Notes: generated by a model not told the origin, from the letters alone. A stretch of 48,049 nucleotides of DNA from Fragilaria crotonensis (GCA_022925895.1 JAKSYS010000494.1:1-48049); one strand, 5' to 3'; shown: positions 1 to 11,118, counted from the first letter of the stretch. Translations and numbers: made by a program.

Positions 1-51
1 ATAATGTATGACCAGGTACAGGAGTGTTGTTGCGGATCTCTGATCTTTACC

Positions 52-815
52 GGTTTGTCAGATTTTGTATGACAACTTCTGTTTACAGTAAGAAAATTGC
101 CCGAGCAGGCTAATCGGTTGGATACTTAAGCCAGTCTTTAAGTATTGCAATTGCCCATCAACTATAATAATTGATTTAATGACTTTTGTTCCAGAAGAAG
201 ATCATACGATTGGCCAAATCAATGTAAGTAAGAATGATGCACTGCCTTCTTGTTTCGGACAACCAATTTGGTCGAATCAAATTGCTTACTTAATAGATTC
301 AGTGTTTATGTATCTGAATTTGATATGCCTTTTGTACTATGATAGCATATATTTGATTTAGCAAATCGATCTAATTAAAAATGATATTCTGCCTTTCAGG
401 TTCAGATTGATATTTGATTGGCCAAATAAATATTAATGAATCAATGAGAATTACTTGGGTACTGCCTTTTGATTCGAATCCCTAAGTAAATTACCGGTAC
501 TTGAAGAAAACTGCCGATGTCCTTCCTGAAATGTACTCTGAGTATTTAATTGGCCAAACTATGGCGACGATCTACAAATGGTAAAATCTTGCAGCATTTA
601 AGTATTGCGTGTATAGGGCAGTATCAAGCCTGTGTCAGGTATGCATACGTATCATACTTCAGTCTACATGTACCTGGTACTTGATTACTCAAACATGAGC
701 AAGAGGTGGATGTTATGTAGACGTGCGTTCCCGTACCTTCAAAGATAGTAGGCTACTCTACTACAGTGCACTGTATAGGTGGTTTCTATGTTGTCAGATA
801 GCATCTGACAAAACC
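52..815. mobile_element. candidate non-autonomous DNA transposon, copy 1
   Basis: The left end reads GGTTTGTCAGAT (52-63). The right end reads ATCTGACAAAACC (803-815), which is its reverse complement apart from one extra T. The interior has no coding capacity. The right end is also a perfect hairpin, TTGTCAGAT-AGC-ATCTGACAA (791-811). I could not find a convincing target-site duplication, so the MITE interpretation is inference. Confidence 0.4.
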
Positions 816-996
816 CGTGGGTTATAAGATCCCCAGGGTTTGTCAGATAGCATGCGGGGTTTTCTAGCGGTCTGTCAGATGGTTGTCAGATGAATTCTGA
901 CAAAACCTTGGGATCCAGTTGATCATGGTTCTTGTACCTCTGTAGATAATGTATGACCAGGTACAGGAGTGTTGTTGCGGATCTCTGATCTTTACC

Positions 997-1762
997 GGTT
1001 TGTCAGATTTTGTATGACAACTTCTGTTTACGGTAAGAAAATTGCCCGAGCGGGCTAATCGGTTGGATACTTAAGAAGCCAGTCTTTAAGTATTGCAATT
1101 GCCCATCAAACTATAATAATTGATTTAATGACTTTTGTTCCAGAAGATCATACGATTGGCCAAATCAATGTAAGTAAGAATGATGCACTGCCTTCTTGTT
1201 TCGGACAACCAATTTGGTCGAATCAAATTGCTTACTTAATAGATTCAGTGTTTATGTATCTGAATTTGATATGCCTTTTGTACTATGATAGCATATATTT
1301 GATTTAGCAAATCGATCTAATTAAAAATGATATTCTGCCTTTCAGGTTCAGATTGATATTTGATTGGCCAAATAAATATAATGAATCAATGTGGAGTACT
1401 TGGAGTACTGCCTTTTGATTTCGGAATCCCTAAGTAAATTACCGGTACTTGAAGGAAAACTGCCGATGTCCTTCCTGAAATGTACTCTGAGTATTTAATT
1501 GGCCAAACTATGGCGACGATCTACAAATGGTAAAATCTTGCAGCATTTAAGTATTGCGTGTATAGGGCAGTATCAAGCCTGTGTCAGGTATGCATACGTA
1601 TCATACTTCAGTCTACATGTACCTGGTACTTGATTACTCAAACATGAGCAAGAGGTGGATGTTATGTAGACGTGCGTTCCCGTACCTTCAAAGATAGTAG
1701 GCTACTCTACTACAGTGCACTGTAGGTGGTTTCTATGTTGTCAGATAGCATCTGACAAAACC
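997..1762. mobile_element. candidate non-autonomous DNA transposon, copy 2
   Basis: This is the second copy of the TGTCAGAT-bounded unit. Its left terminus is at 997-1008 and its right terminus at 1750-1762, and the same 9-bp-arm hairpin occupies 1738-1758. It has the same orientation as copy 1, so the pair is a direct tandem rather than two independent insertions. Confidence 0.4.
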
Positions 1763-2034
1763 GTGGGTTATAAGATCCTTGTGTCTTGGCGCAATGATGG
1801 TTGATGGTCAACGAAGGTGCCAATTCCGAGATTTAAAATCAGGACTACCAATAAATACTCAACATATAACCGTCAACGAATTATTTGGTTTAAATAATGG
1901 TACAGAATGAGTACGGAGTATATATGTATGATTAATCGACGGTGCTGTCTGGCCACCTCGGTTCCGTCGGTTCGTCGTCAGCGCATGTCATGCGGTAAAT
2001 CTGTGACGAAGATCGTGAGGACGTGATACGGACG

Positions 2035-2729
2035 ATGACCGAAATGATGGAGGATGTGCGCTGGATCGAAACGGGTGCGACTCAGAACCGTGGACGACGA
2101 CGACGATGAGCCGATGTCGGCGACCTGTTTGCTGATCCTGATCCTTATGACACGTTTGAGCACGAAATTTGTGGCCACAAGATTCTGCTTCATGGTCACA
2201 AAGCAGAAACGGTCAAACGATACCCAGCACAGGTCTCACACTGTGGAGAGCTGCCCCTTTATGTGCGATTTCATGCAGCAGAATGTTTCGCTCATTGAGG
2301 GTCAACGAGTTTTGGAGTTAGGGGCGGGACTGGGTCTGTGTGGCATTACTGCAGAATTGTTAGGGGCCGGTGAGGTCTGCATGACTGATGGCGATACCGA
2401 CACATTGGCCCAGCTAAGGGAAAACGTGAAAGCCAACGGCTGCACGAAGATAACATGTCCGCAGCTTCGGTGGGGACATCGAGTGGCTGAGTTCGTGGAG
2501 CATCATGGGAAATTCGACATCATAATTGCAGCGGACATTATTTATGTCGAAAATATACTTGAGCCGCTCTTCGATACCGCGGTGGCGCTCATGGGGCATA
2601 CGTTTTTGCTATCCTATGCTCGGCGCAACGTCAAGATAGATCTTGTGATGGAGTGTGCTGATCGACATCACTTATCATGGACAACCCAGTGGTGACGACG
2701 GCGTGTATGTCTTCAAGTTTAAGAGCTAG
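2035..2729 (+). pseudogene. METTL21-like protein methyltransferase, frameshifted
   Basis: This is a Rossmann-fold SAM-dependent methyltransferase of the METTL21/FAM86 protein-lysine methyltransferase type. The SAM motif VLELGAGLGLCG and the downstream DIIIAADIIY motif are clear in the frame of 2237-2695. Recognisable sequence continues in other frames. DPYDTFEHEICGHKILLHG lies upstream at about 2110-2235 in a second frame, and the expected C-terminal tail GDDGVYVFKFKS, ending in TAG at 2727-2729, is in a third. Three frame changes (near 2108, near 2235 and near 2690) are therefore needed to read the family's usual product. No GT-AG introns explain them. It is either a decaying gene or an error-bearing assembly. 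ATG 2035 is the first plausible start; the frame from ATG 2054 begins with a poly-Asp stretch. It lies beside the tandem repeat. Confidence 0.6.
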
Positions 2730-3099
2730 CAACATCACAGCCTCACGTTGGCATGATCTACTCGTCCAATGCACACGGTCCCTCTTGGATGATGCTGGAG
2801 CAACATTTTATTCCTCATGTTGATTGTCCTGGTCATGAGTACTACTAGTAGTAGTACCTGGTACTCTGAAATCTACTGTTTCTCTTCCTTGCACCAGAGT
2901 CTATAGTTGTACCAGTACCGGTACCGATATAATTTCGTGTCGTGCCGCTAGATATCGGATACTGGAGTACCGTACTTCCACGTGCCGTTTATCAGCGACA
3001 GTGTGCCATGACGTTGCTCGATCATCCGAGTTCACCTTTCAAAAAGGAGATGGCATCGTGATACACCTCAGTAGGAGTAGAAATCCAAGAATTGCAACA

Positions 3100-4251
3100 A
3101 TGGTATCTCCCCAATCAGCGCCCCGTCTTGGATTGGGCATGGCAGCCCTGGGTCGACCTGGCTATATTAATTTGGACCGTTCAAGCGTCTTGGGAGCAGA
3201 GCGTACGATTGAAATGATGCAATCTCAAGCCAACTCGGTGTTGGACAAACTCTTTGCCTGCTCGTCATCCTCGTTACCTTGGATTGACTGTGCTCGATCC
3301 TACGGCCTCTCGGAACGCTTCGTTGGGGAATACTTGAGATCCAAAAGCATTGCACCAGATGAAGTCTACGTTTCATCCAAGTGGGGATACAGTAAGTTGG
3401 AAACAACGCAACAAAAACACAACTATTGCGAAATAGGGCGCACACTCACCGGAATAATTATTCATGCTAGCGTACGTGGCTGACTGGAACGTGGAACTTG
3501 CGGAGGGGCAGCCACATGAAGTGAAGGATCATTCGGTCGAAGTAAGTGGTCTGTTCAACGTGGCATGAAAAAAGTCGAATGCCTCACAGTGACGCATGTC
3601 AATATTCTCAAATCACTACAACAGAACTTTCTGAAGCAGGTCGAAGAGACTGCAGATCTTGTTGGAGAGTACCTTAACCTATATCAAGTTCATTCTGCCA
3701 CTGTCGAATCAGGAATTTTGACCAATGTTGACGCTCATGCTGCAATGGCGAAATGTCGACGCCAGCGAGGTTGGAAACTTGGTCTATCCGTGTCAGGGCC
3801 GACACAAGACAAAGTGCTATCGCTCGCTATGGACATTAAAGCCGAAGGAGAAGATTTCCCACTTTTTGACTCAGTACAATGCACGTACAATGTTTTGGAA
3901 CAACGCCCTGGTGCTGCACTGTTAGAGGCTCATGAACGCGGTATGGACATTATCATAAAGGAAGGTTTGGCCAATGGGCGTGCCTTGCGGCACTCATCAG
4001 TGATTGCGTACTCCCAAAAATTGAATTGTGAGCCAGATCATCTTGCCCTCGGGTGCATCTTGGCGCAACCCTTCAATCCACGCGTTTTGAGTGGAGCCCT
4101 AACTGCGGACCATCTGGAATCCAATTGGAAGGCAGTAAGCGTCGCAGATAAACTCCGTTCGGATCCGGCGTTGTTGAAGGAAATCATGGATAGTTGTGTG
4201 GTACCAAGTGAAGAATATTGGGATGAACGCTCAGCATTAAAATGGAATTAA
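3100..4251 (+). CDS. aldo/keto reductase superfamily protein, three exons
   Basis: Proposed exons are 3100-3391, 3471-3541 and 3625-4251 (329 aa). Intron 1 begins GTAAGT at 3392 and ends TAG at 3470; intron 2 begins GTAAGT at 3542 and ends CAG at 3624. Joining them keeps phase and gives the family sequence KWGYTYVADWNVE across the junctions, which the unspliced frames break. The AKR catalytic tetrad is present: Asp63 and Tyr68 (DCARSY), Lys94 (SSKWGY) and His144 (YQVHSAT). The length is typical of an NAD(P)H-dependent (beta/alpha)8 oxidoreductase. The substrate cannot be inferred. The ATG at 3100 starts the conserved part (GLGMAALGRPGYINL follows); an in-frame ATG at 3001 would add 33 unconserved residues. 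No plastid leader is seen, so a cytosolic location is likely. It lies convergent with the ELO-like gene. Confidence 0.85.
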
Positions 4252-4295
4252 GAAATCGCTACGCACAATACTTCCAGATTCCAGCAACGATCAAA

Positions 4296-5153
4296 TCATT
4301 CGTTCTTTTCTTTTTTCCTGTCAATGACGAACGCCCAGACCATCCACCCAACAAAGTATAGTTGCAACAGACCAAGAACAAACTGTGATGCTTGCGAAGC
4401 ACACGCACTTCCCAAAACTTGCGTTCCAAAGGTGAGCATAACTCCCAACGAGAATTGTAGAAATTTGATTGTCGCCAGAAAGTGGACTCCCCTCGATTCC
4501 ATGGAAGGCAGCATGGACTTGATGAAGTGTTCCGTGTAGTTTGTTATCTGGCTAATGCTGTTTAGCAACACAATCGCTGGTAACCATGATGAGTGCGTGA
4601 CAATGCCGCCCCACAAAATGACAATCATAATGGCGTGGTGATAGAGTAGCATATCAGGGATCTGCTTCCCCTTGAGTACCATGATCCAGGCGTCGATAAA
4701 TTGATAATAAAAAGACAAATACCATACTGTGGACCACGAACCGAATCCAGCGTCCCAGAGACTCCCCTCCGCATCACAGTAGGTCGCTCCCATGCCGTGA
4801 GCCTCTACATGATCAGTGACCAGCGACCACACGTTGACTGAAACGACGATTGAAAATGTTTGCATCACGGCGTTGTGGACCGTAGCGAGCAATTTGAACA
4901 TATCCGACTCTCCTGTTGTGCCGAAATGGTCACGGATGCCCAGAACGGGTCCTTTGGACGTTATGTAGAAAGCAATCAGGATGAAGACAACTTCTGGACG
5001 CAGCAAGTTTGCTACGAGACTGTTGGATGAGAGCCGATCGTAGGGAAAGTTCCATAGCAGATCTGTTATTGAAGTCGCAAGAGGCTTGCCATCGGTGGAA
5101 ACATCAATTCCTGGATGGAAGCGCACATACGAAAGGTCCAAGAGGAATTCCAT
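4296..5153 (-). CDS. ELO-family (GNS1/SUR4) fatty-acid elongase-like protein
   Basis: A single exon of 285 aa with several hydrophobic spans. The family performs the condensing step of very-long-chain or polyunsaturated fatty-acid elongation in the ER. The region FYYQFIDAWIMVLKGKQ (148-164) corresponds to the family's helix with the ExxDT-type motif. LLYHH (169-173) occupies the HxxHH box, and LNSISQITNYTEHFIKSM (197-214) aligns with the conserved N...H...MY segment. The C-terminus is lysine-rich (DRKKEKNE), as expected of an ER protein. The first histidine of HxxHH is replaced by Leu169, so catalysis is uncertain. The length fits the family. Its 3' end faces the aldo/keto reductase gene about 45 bp away. 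Confidence 0.7.
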   Translation of the reverse strand: MEFLLDLSYVRFHPGIDVSTDGKPLATSITDLLWNFPYDRLSSNSLVANLLRPEVVFILIAFYITSKGPVLGIRDHFGTTGESDMFKLLATVHNAVMQTFSIVVSVNVWSLVTDHVEAHGMGATYCDAEGSLWDAGFGSWSTVWYLSFYYQFIDAWIMVLKGKQIPDMLLYHHAIMIVILWGGIVTHSSWLPAIVLLNSISQITNYTEHFIKSMLPSMESRGVHFLATIKFLQFSLGVMLTFGTQVLGSACASQASQFVLGLLQLYFVGWMVWAFVIDRKKEKNE

Positions 5154-5278
5154 TGATTATCAATGACGGAGTGGTATGAGAGAATGTGAGTTACAGTTAT
5201 GTTCACATTATTTATTCTATTGATGTACTCCTAGTTCGGAGAAGTCTACTCCGGAGTCCGGAGTGTGGCGGAACGATG
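5154..5278. other. short upstream region of the ELO-like gene
   Basis: This stretch between the ELO-like start and the first hairpin contains no gene. I see no defined promoter element in it. Confidence 0.4.
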
Positions 5279-5356
5279 GGTATTATACCATTTCTGAAAA
5301 GGGAAGCTGTATTATACCGTATTATCCCATATAATACCACATGGTATAATACAGCT
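5279..5356. repeat. hairpin with GTATTATACC motifs
   Basis: AGCTGTATTATACC (5305-5318) and its exact reverse complement GGTATAATACAGCT (5343-5356) form a 14-bp stem with a 24-nt loop. Another TATTATACC lies at 5281. The same 10-mer, in the other orientation, recurs three times at 5863-5899, so the two clusters may be the ends of one roughly 620-bp element. Confidence 0.6.
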
Positions 5357-5861
5357 GTACAGTACAGTATTGAGTAGAACAGTACTGTAGGACACGGGTT
5401 ATGATCATACTGTTTCACCTTTTACCCGAGTACAAGTACTCGATGGTGAGCAGAGTTATTATGATATAGGAGATCAACAATAGTATAGCTACCAATACCA
5501 TCAACTAAATCTATCTCTGCTGCTTCTCCCTCTACCCGGATGCTGCAACATTCCAGACCTTGACTTAGCTTTGTGCTGTTGAGGACCGGCACCATCATCA
5601 ACATCCTGCAGCTGGTAAACATCCCCGTAGTGCTTCCAGATCTCAGATTTGGTGTGCATTCTAGACAGTGATCTGGTCAGTTAGTGCGCTCTGACGATGC
5701 GTATACACTGAGTGGTGCAATCTTTGCGGGAAGACGATGCAATTTCACATAAAACAGCTTTCTCTTGATGACTGTTGGAGTTCTAGCACAAAATCATGAT
5801 AAACCCTTAACCCTAAAGGTCAATTCAATTATACATTAGAATACGAATTTCTACAAGAGGG
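5357..5861. other. gene-free interval between the two GTATAATAC clusters
   Basis: No open frame here resembles a protein I recognise. Short minus-strand frames around 5422-5640 look partly coding in composition but are broken by stops. If the flanking clusters are terminal repeats, this is the interior of a non-autonomous element. Confidence 0.35.
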
Positions 5862-5862
5862 T

Positions 5863-5899
5863 GGTATAATACAGCGGTATAATACAGGCGGTATAATAC
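5863..5899. repeat. three direct copies of GGTATAATAC
   Basis: GGTATAATAC occurs at 5863, 5876 and 5890, separated by AGC and AGGC. It is the reverse complement of the motif in the 5279-5356 hairpin. Confidence 0.7.
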
Positions 5900-6032
5900 T
5901 TCAATTAAACATACCCATCCATAGGCGGAAGGCAGGAAGTTTATCATTTGATGCTGGAAGATGGCCCTGTTCGAAGTGCTTGCCAATCGACAGGAGGCAA
6001 ATTAGGCCGATACTTACGAGTTCTGGCGGTGC

Positions 6033-6210
6033 ACAAAACAAACAGGACTGTCCCATTTGCAAAAATGGCCAAAATACCTGCTTATACGGCACAATCGCAA
6101 AACAAACTGGCCTGTCCCATTTGTGAAACCGGGTCCCTTAAGATTTTTTACAAACGGGCCCGTCCCGTTTACAAATAACCCGGATAACAAATTGGCCAAA
6201 ACAAACGGGC
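6033..6210. repeat. three to four diverged copies of a ~28-bp palindromic unit
   Basis: Units of the form ACAAAC-(6-8 nt)-GTCCC(A/G)TTT recur at about 6036-6060, 6102-6125 and 6150-6175, with a partial copy at 6200-6210. Each unit is nearly self-complementary: CAAACGGG pairs with CCCGTTTA/G. No coding role is visible. Confidence 0.5.
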
Positions 6211-7371
6211 CAGAAGGTCATTTGCTCGTATGATCGCCGATCTCACCAGAACAAACACTTCTCCTCCGTTCAACTCTTCCTTTGTCCCTACTGCTAATCT
6301 ACACTCTTTCTTGCCTCCTTGTAAGACCTACAAGATGGCACAAATCAATGACAAAATGTGCAATGACAGGCTTGCCGGTTGCTGGATCAAAATTTTAAAT
6401 GTACTCTTGAAACCGAGACCGTGCTGACACTGTGCACTGCATCAAGACCACTCCTGCAGATCATCTGCTTTCAAGTCTGTGGAAGTAGTGCTCCATGAAC
6501 CGATTGGATTGCCACAAATACGCCCTCAACCCATGTTTCCCAAAACGCCCTGTCAACATAACGACTTCACCAACCACATTGTCTGAGAGAAGGCGGTATG
6601 TTTGTATTGATAAACAAAAATGGCCCGGCAGGAAGTGAAATGTTGGTATTGACCAGAATGAAATACCGTGATGAGGGCGCCTAAAGGAAAACAGAAGGAT
6701 TGCTGCGTATCAGGATGTGGTGAAACGGGGTAATTTGAAGCTAGAAAAGGAAAGAAGGAAGATGCATGAAGCGATGGTCATTGCTTTTTGTGTTTGGTGA
6801 CTGGCAATTGATGTTGTCGATCATGGATGAACCTTTCAAAGCAACTCATGCATTGATAATATAACATTGTAATCAGATACTTGACTTGAGCAAATGTAGA
6901 GGTTGCTAGCTAGCATTCTCAGCGTACTTCCTAATTAGTTTTTATCCTAATATGCTGTCATCGACGTTTACTATCTTACAGACATACGGAAATTCATGGT
7001 GCCTGATCAGTATTCTTACTGTGCCTGGTCATTGTATTCTTGTTCATGAAATGTGCTCTGATGCCACCATCCTCCTGCCTCTCGTTTGAGCAAGGCTCGC
7101 TCCTGCTGAAAGTCATGCTGATGATGATGCCACAGCTGATGCAAACTTTGTTTGTTGATGCGCTAAAAAGGAGTTAGAGGGCGAGGATTCTGCGTTATAT
7201 ATCATACGTGGCAGGATAAAATATAGAACAGTTTGTTTTGTTCAGAATTCTACCTGTAATAGGCAGCATCAGCAATCAATCATACTGGAGTCTGGACTCT
7301 GGACTCTGGACAGACTTGACAGTTGACATTCCATAGTATTGTACTTGTACTTCACAAAGCATACAGGAACT
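6211..7371. other. gene-free interval left of copia element 1
   Basis: I find no protein-like frame, tRNA or repeat with clear structure in this ~1.2 kb. It is AT-rich in parts, has several short frames, and contains a small direct repeat of CTGGACTCTGGA near 7290. Confidence 0.4.
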
Positions 7372-7689
7372 TGAGACTATCACCGGAGATGATACTCTAA
7401 TCGTAGAAATTAGTACGTAGTACCGTAGGAAAATTACTGTAGGAAGGTTTCACAAAAGTACGTTCTGAGAAATTATAAGCTACAGTAAATTCGGCACTCA
7501 ATCGTTCGAACGACAAACCCGTCGAACGTGTCAAATGGCATTTGACATTCCAACCTTTTTGTCGGGTAGTTCGTACGAAATCAATTAGAGGCCGTACAGT
7601 ACAGCGTATCATGTTTCACATTTCGATGGATGACCTCACAGTAGCACAGTACAACGATGGCATCGCAGTCCAGTGCAGCGTAGGTTTCA
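7372..7689 (-). repeat. 3' LTR of copia element 1
   Basis: The LTR reads TGAAACC...GTCTCA on the minus strand. Immediately upstream of it (minus strand) lies a purine tract AAAGGGAGAAT (7690-7700), a good polypurine tract, which helps set the boundary. The repeat with the other LTR extends a few bases beyond each end (about 7369-7694). Confidence 0.85.
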
Positions 7690-7802
7690 ATTCTCCCTTT
7701 CATCCATAAATGCTGAAACAAATCACGAAACGTCAGTTAAAATAGATACGAGTCAAACGAGGGTTACAGTTTGAACAAGAGACACAAGGGTTTGGGTGGC
7801 CG

Positions 7803-9445
7803 TTACCATCCTTGGACAAGTTTGCGGACGCGTTCGAAACTCTCACGATTTAGTCCTTTCGTAAGAAAATCTGCCCACTGCTCCTGAGTGTCGACCTTCA
7901 CGATGGCGACCGTGCCATCACGCACGTGCTGCCAGAAGAAGTGCCACTTCACCTGGAAGTACTTCGTGCGGTTGGTGATGCGTTGGTTTACGGCGAGAAG
8001 AAGGGCGCCATTGTTGTCCTCGAAGACTTGACACTTGATCGTCGACGTGAACGTGCGAGGAAGTTTGATGCCGGAGGCGACTTCTTGGAGCATGGAACGG
8101 AGAGGCAAGAGCGTACGCATCGCGGAGCTGAGAGCGGAGTATTCGGCTTCGAGCGTGGACAAGGAGATCTCACTTTGGAGGTGAGATTTCCACAAAATGG
8201 GACATCCGCCGAGGTGATGATGTACCCAGTTCGAGACTTCGCGGAGGTCGGAGAACGATCGGGATCACGGCCATGAAGGCCTGCGAAGTCGGCGTCGACG
8301 TAACAGTCGAGATTCAAGGTGCCGGTGGGCTTGACAATCATGCCCATGTCGCTCGTGCGATGCAAATATCGAACGAGAGTTTTGACAGCGGACGCGTGGC
8401 TTCGTTTCGGACTGTGGCAAAACCTGGCGACCTGGCTGACGGCGAAAGCGATGTCGGGGCGAGTGTTGGTCGACAGATAAAGGAGCATACCGACGATAGA
8501 ACGGTAGCTCCACGTCTCCGTCATGGGAGGGCCGTCGGGGTCGATTCCAAGTGCGGCCTGGGCGGCTGGCGTCCAATTATAATTGCTGTTGGACATGCCA
8601 GTCGCCTCCTTAATCTTCTGAATGAGACCCTTCTGAGTGAGGGTCAGGGTCCCATTCACCACGTCGCGAGTGAAATTGATACCGAGGAAGTCGGTAAACG
8701 TGCCCTCGCGAGTAAAAGCCAAACCTTTAGCTTCCAAGTTGGCGAAGAGCTTGTCAAGGTCGTTTTGGTCGCGATAAGCAATACCTAAATCATCCACGTA
8801 TAGAACGACCATAATTGTATCTTTGTAGAGCAGACACGGGTCGTTAGCGCAGGCTTTAAAGCCTTCTTCACGAAGAGCCTCCGATAGATGCTGATACCAA
8901 AGTCTTGGCGCCACACTCAAGCCATAAAGGCTTTTCAGGAGTCGCAGGCACGTGGCATGGCCTCTCGGAGAGTGGAATCCACGTGGCAAATGGATCCAGA
9001 CTGGATCCGAAAGCGGGGCTTGAACAAACGCGCTGCTGAAGTCGATTGTGCAAGTTTTCCAGTTCAAAGTAAGTGAGAGAACTAGGAACAACCGTACAGT
9101 ACTCCAAGCCACGACTGGGGCAAAAGTCTCCTGAACGTTTTCTTGGAGATCGCCTCTTACACAGTAGCGTGCCTTGTACTTACTGATAGTACCATCGGGA
9201 GTACGTTTGCGACGAAACACCCAAGTACCGGGCAAAATTCGAGTCTTGGCTTCCGTGATCGGCACTTCGATCCATGTACCGTTTTTCTGCAAACTTTGAA
9301 TTTCGTCGTTTGCAGCCTTCAGCCATTTTTCGATGTTGTCGCGATCCGCCATTGCTTCGGCGAAGCTCAGAGTGTCAGGGTCACTGACACTCGCCTTATA
9401 CGAGGAGGTGGCGAAAGACACTCGGCGACTTCGTTGTACAGCCAT
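7803..9445 (-). pseudogene. copia element 1 pol: reverse transcriptase and RNase H
   Basis: The RT begins with the family's WVFRRKRTPDG...YKARYCVRGD and continues through FAPVVAWSTVRL and the active site YVDDLG. The RNase H follows in the same frame (DADFAG, SRTGYI). Near 8170-8195 the frame shifts, and RNase H continues in the frame of 7803-8195 with LEAEYSALSSA and the terminal KVDTQEQWADFLTKGL. The catalytic residues of RT look intact; the single frame change splits RNase H. The frame also changes where integrase passes into RT near 9400. Confidence 0.85.
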
Positions 9446-11118
9446 TCGAGGGAAGTTCCGTCGAATTCGGCCATGTAACCATGTCCTTGTTGTCCGTCGT
9501 ATCCGAGGCGGACAGGTGCCGAACGATTGCGAGTGGAGCGACGAGGTTCGTGTTTAACAGGTGTGCTCTTTGCTTTTGTTGCTTTCGGGACGACTGGTTG
9601 CTCACTCACTTTGTTGTCGCTTTCGTTCGCAGGACGAATTGGAGTCGGCGGGGACTGGAAGAGTTTGACTGGAGTTGGAGTCGGAAGTTGCGGCGCAGTC
9701 GGCGCAAGCGGTTGCGGAGTCGCCTCCCTTGGAGTCAACAACGGAGTGGCAGGGGGAGGAGGCACAACGACTGGTGGTGGCGTCGCGATCTGCTCCCTTG
9801 GAGGCTGCAACGGGGTTGAAAGCGGAGGAGGTGCAACTGGAAGAACCTGCGGAGGAGTCGCGTTGTCGAGAGCGGTTGCTACGCGTTGCATCTGGGAGAG
9901 CAATTCGTTCGCTTGCTCGTAGTCGGTGGAGCCATCAATCAGCCTTTCTTCGTCTTCGTCGTCGAGGACGTATTGGAACGTCGAGTCTCGGAACATTCGT
10001 TGCCAACAATCATCGTTGAAGTTCGGAAGGTCGTCGGCGGAAGCGGGAACAGTTGCGAACCAATCGTCGAAGACGATATGAAACTGTGGGGTGATGTACC
10101 CCGTTTGAGGATTCAAGACGAGAGGAACCGAGCTGGCGTGTTTGTCGGAGAATCCGAGGTTGACGGTGCGAGTTGAGCGAGGAGTCCAACGTGGCAATTT
10201 CTTGCCGTCCGATATCATTTTGTCGAGGACGTAGACTGGACATCCCCAAACGTGGACGTCCACCAATTTCTTTTGCTCCCATCGAGTCTTTGTGAAGACG
10301 TCGTGTGGGGACAACCCAGTTCGTGGGTCAGGCATGTGGTTCACTAGGAACACAGCATGCTTGACGGCGAGGGGCCAGAGTGTGGGGTCGGCGACGTCAG
10401 GCCAATGAATGGCCGAATGCAACATCATGGTCCTTGCGATGGCCATGATGGTGCGAATGTTGCGTTCGGCGATTCCATTGTGATGGTGAGCGCCGACGCC
10501 AGCGAATCGAATGACTTGTTGAAACTCGGCGAGGTTGCGAGAGAACTCGGCCGAAGTAAACGTTTTCGAATTGTCGGCGAGATATTCTTGTGGCGTCACG
10601 CCTGTGTTGCGACACATTCGCTCGAAGCTCTCTTTTTGCTTTGAGGGTCTCGTGCGAGTTCAGACTGACTTGGTGCTCGACAAAAATGTAGCCGGAGGCA
10701 TGATCGACGAAGATGCAACCACCGGTATACATGTCGTCGAGTTTCGTTTTGCCAGCGGAGGTGAGTAGACGTCCGCGAGTGCTGCAAACAAAATGGTCGA
10801 CGGAGATGCGTTGACCCGGCAGAAGATTGTCCGTTTTGAGAGAGCGTGCGCTCTATCCTTGACGATCGAGGAGGGCGTCGTTCCAGGGATCGGTCGTCTG
10901 TGCTGCTTGCCGTATTGACAAGCGGCGCATTTTGGAAACGAGGTAAGTCGACATGCGGCAGTTTGCAATCGTCGACTCTCTTCTGTCTTGCTGACGACAC
11001 CCGAACGCAGGATGAATTGCACCTTTTTGAAACCAACGTGACCCAAACGATAGTGCCAACGAAGCAATTCCTTCTCTGCTTCATTGAGGTTGAGGTTTCG
11101 TTCGTGAACGGTATTCAC
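9367..11118 (-). pseudogene. copia element 1 pol: GAG-pre-integrase and integrase
   Basis: The zinc-binding H-H-C-C domain starts LLRWHYRLGHVGFKKVQ and ends CAACQYGKQHRRP (10.9-11.1 kb). The core follows with VDHASGYIFVEHQ, then ADNSKTF (second Asp) and HHNGIAERN (catalytic Glu). The part around 10650-10730 lies in another frame, so two frame changes occur inside integrase. The C-terminal part is a long Pro/Thr-rich linker. Confidence 0.85.

Larger units (their letters stand above)
1..1777. repeat. tandem duplication, two copies of a ~830-bp segment at a 945-bp period
   Basis: The sequence beginning at 1 starts again at 946 and runs nearly identically to about 1777. The copies differ by a few substitutions and small indels (for example around 194, 435 and 470 in copy 1). 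A spacer, 831-945, follows copy 1 and is rich in TGTCAGAT motifs; copy 2 is followed by unrelated DNA. Short open frames inside are not conserved between copies in a coding manner, so I see no gene. Motifs such as TTGGCCAAA recur inside each unit. Confidence 0.9.

Noticed and set aside
179-361. 60-aa open frame, repeated at about 1128
   Set aside because: The frame lies in the tandem repeat, and indels between copies do not preserve it; no coding pattern.
3001-3099. Upstream ATG for the aldo/keto reductase
   Set aside because: The 33 extra residues have no similarity to the family and no targeting-peptide character.
5422-5622. 66-aa minus-strand frame
   Set aside because: Looks weakly coding but matches no family I know and is closed by stops on both sides.
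9481-10176. Long plus-strand frames rich in Gly/Val/Arg opposite copia element 1
   Set aside because: They are antisense shadows of the Pro/Thr-rich integrase linker; no domain or splice logic.
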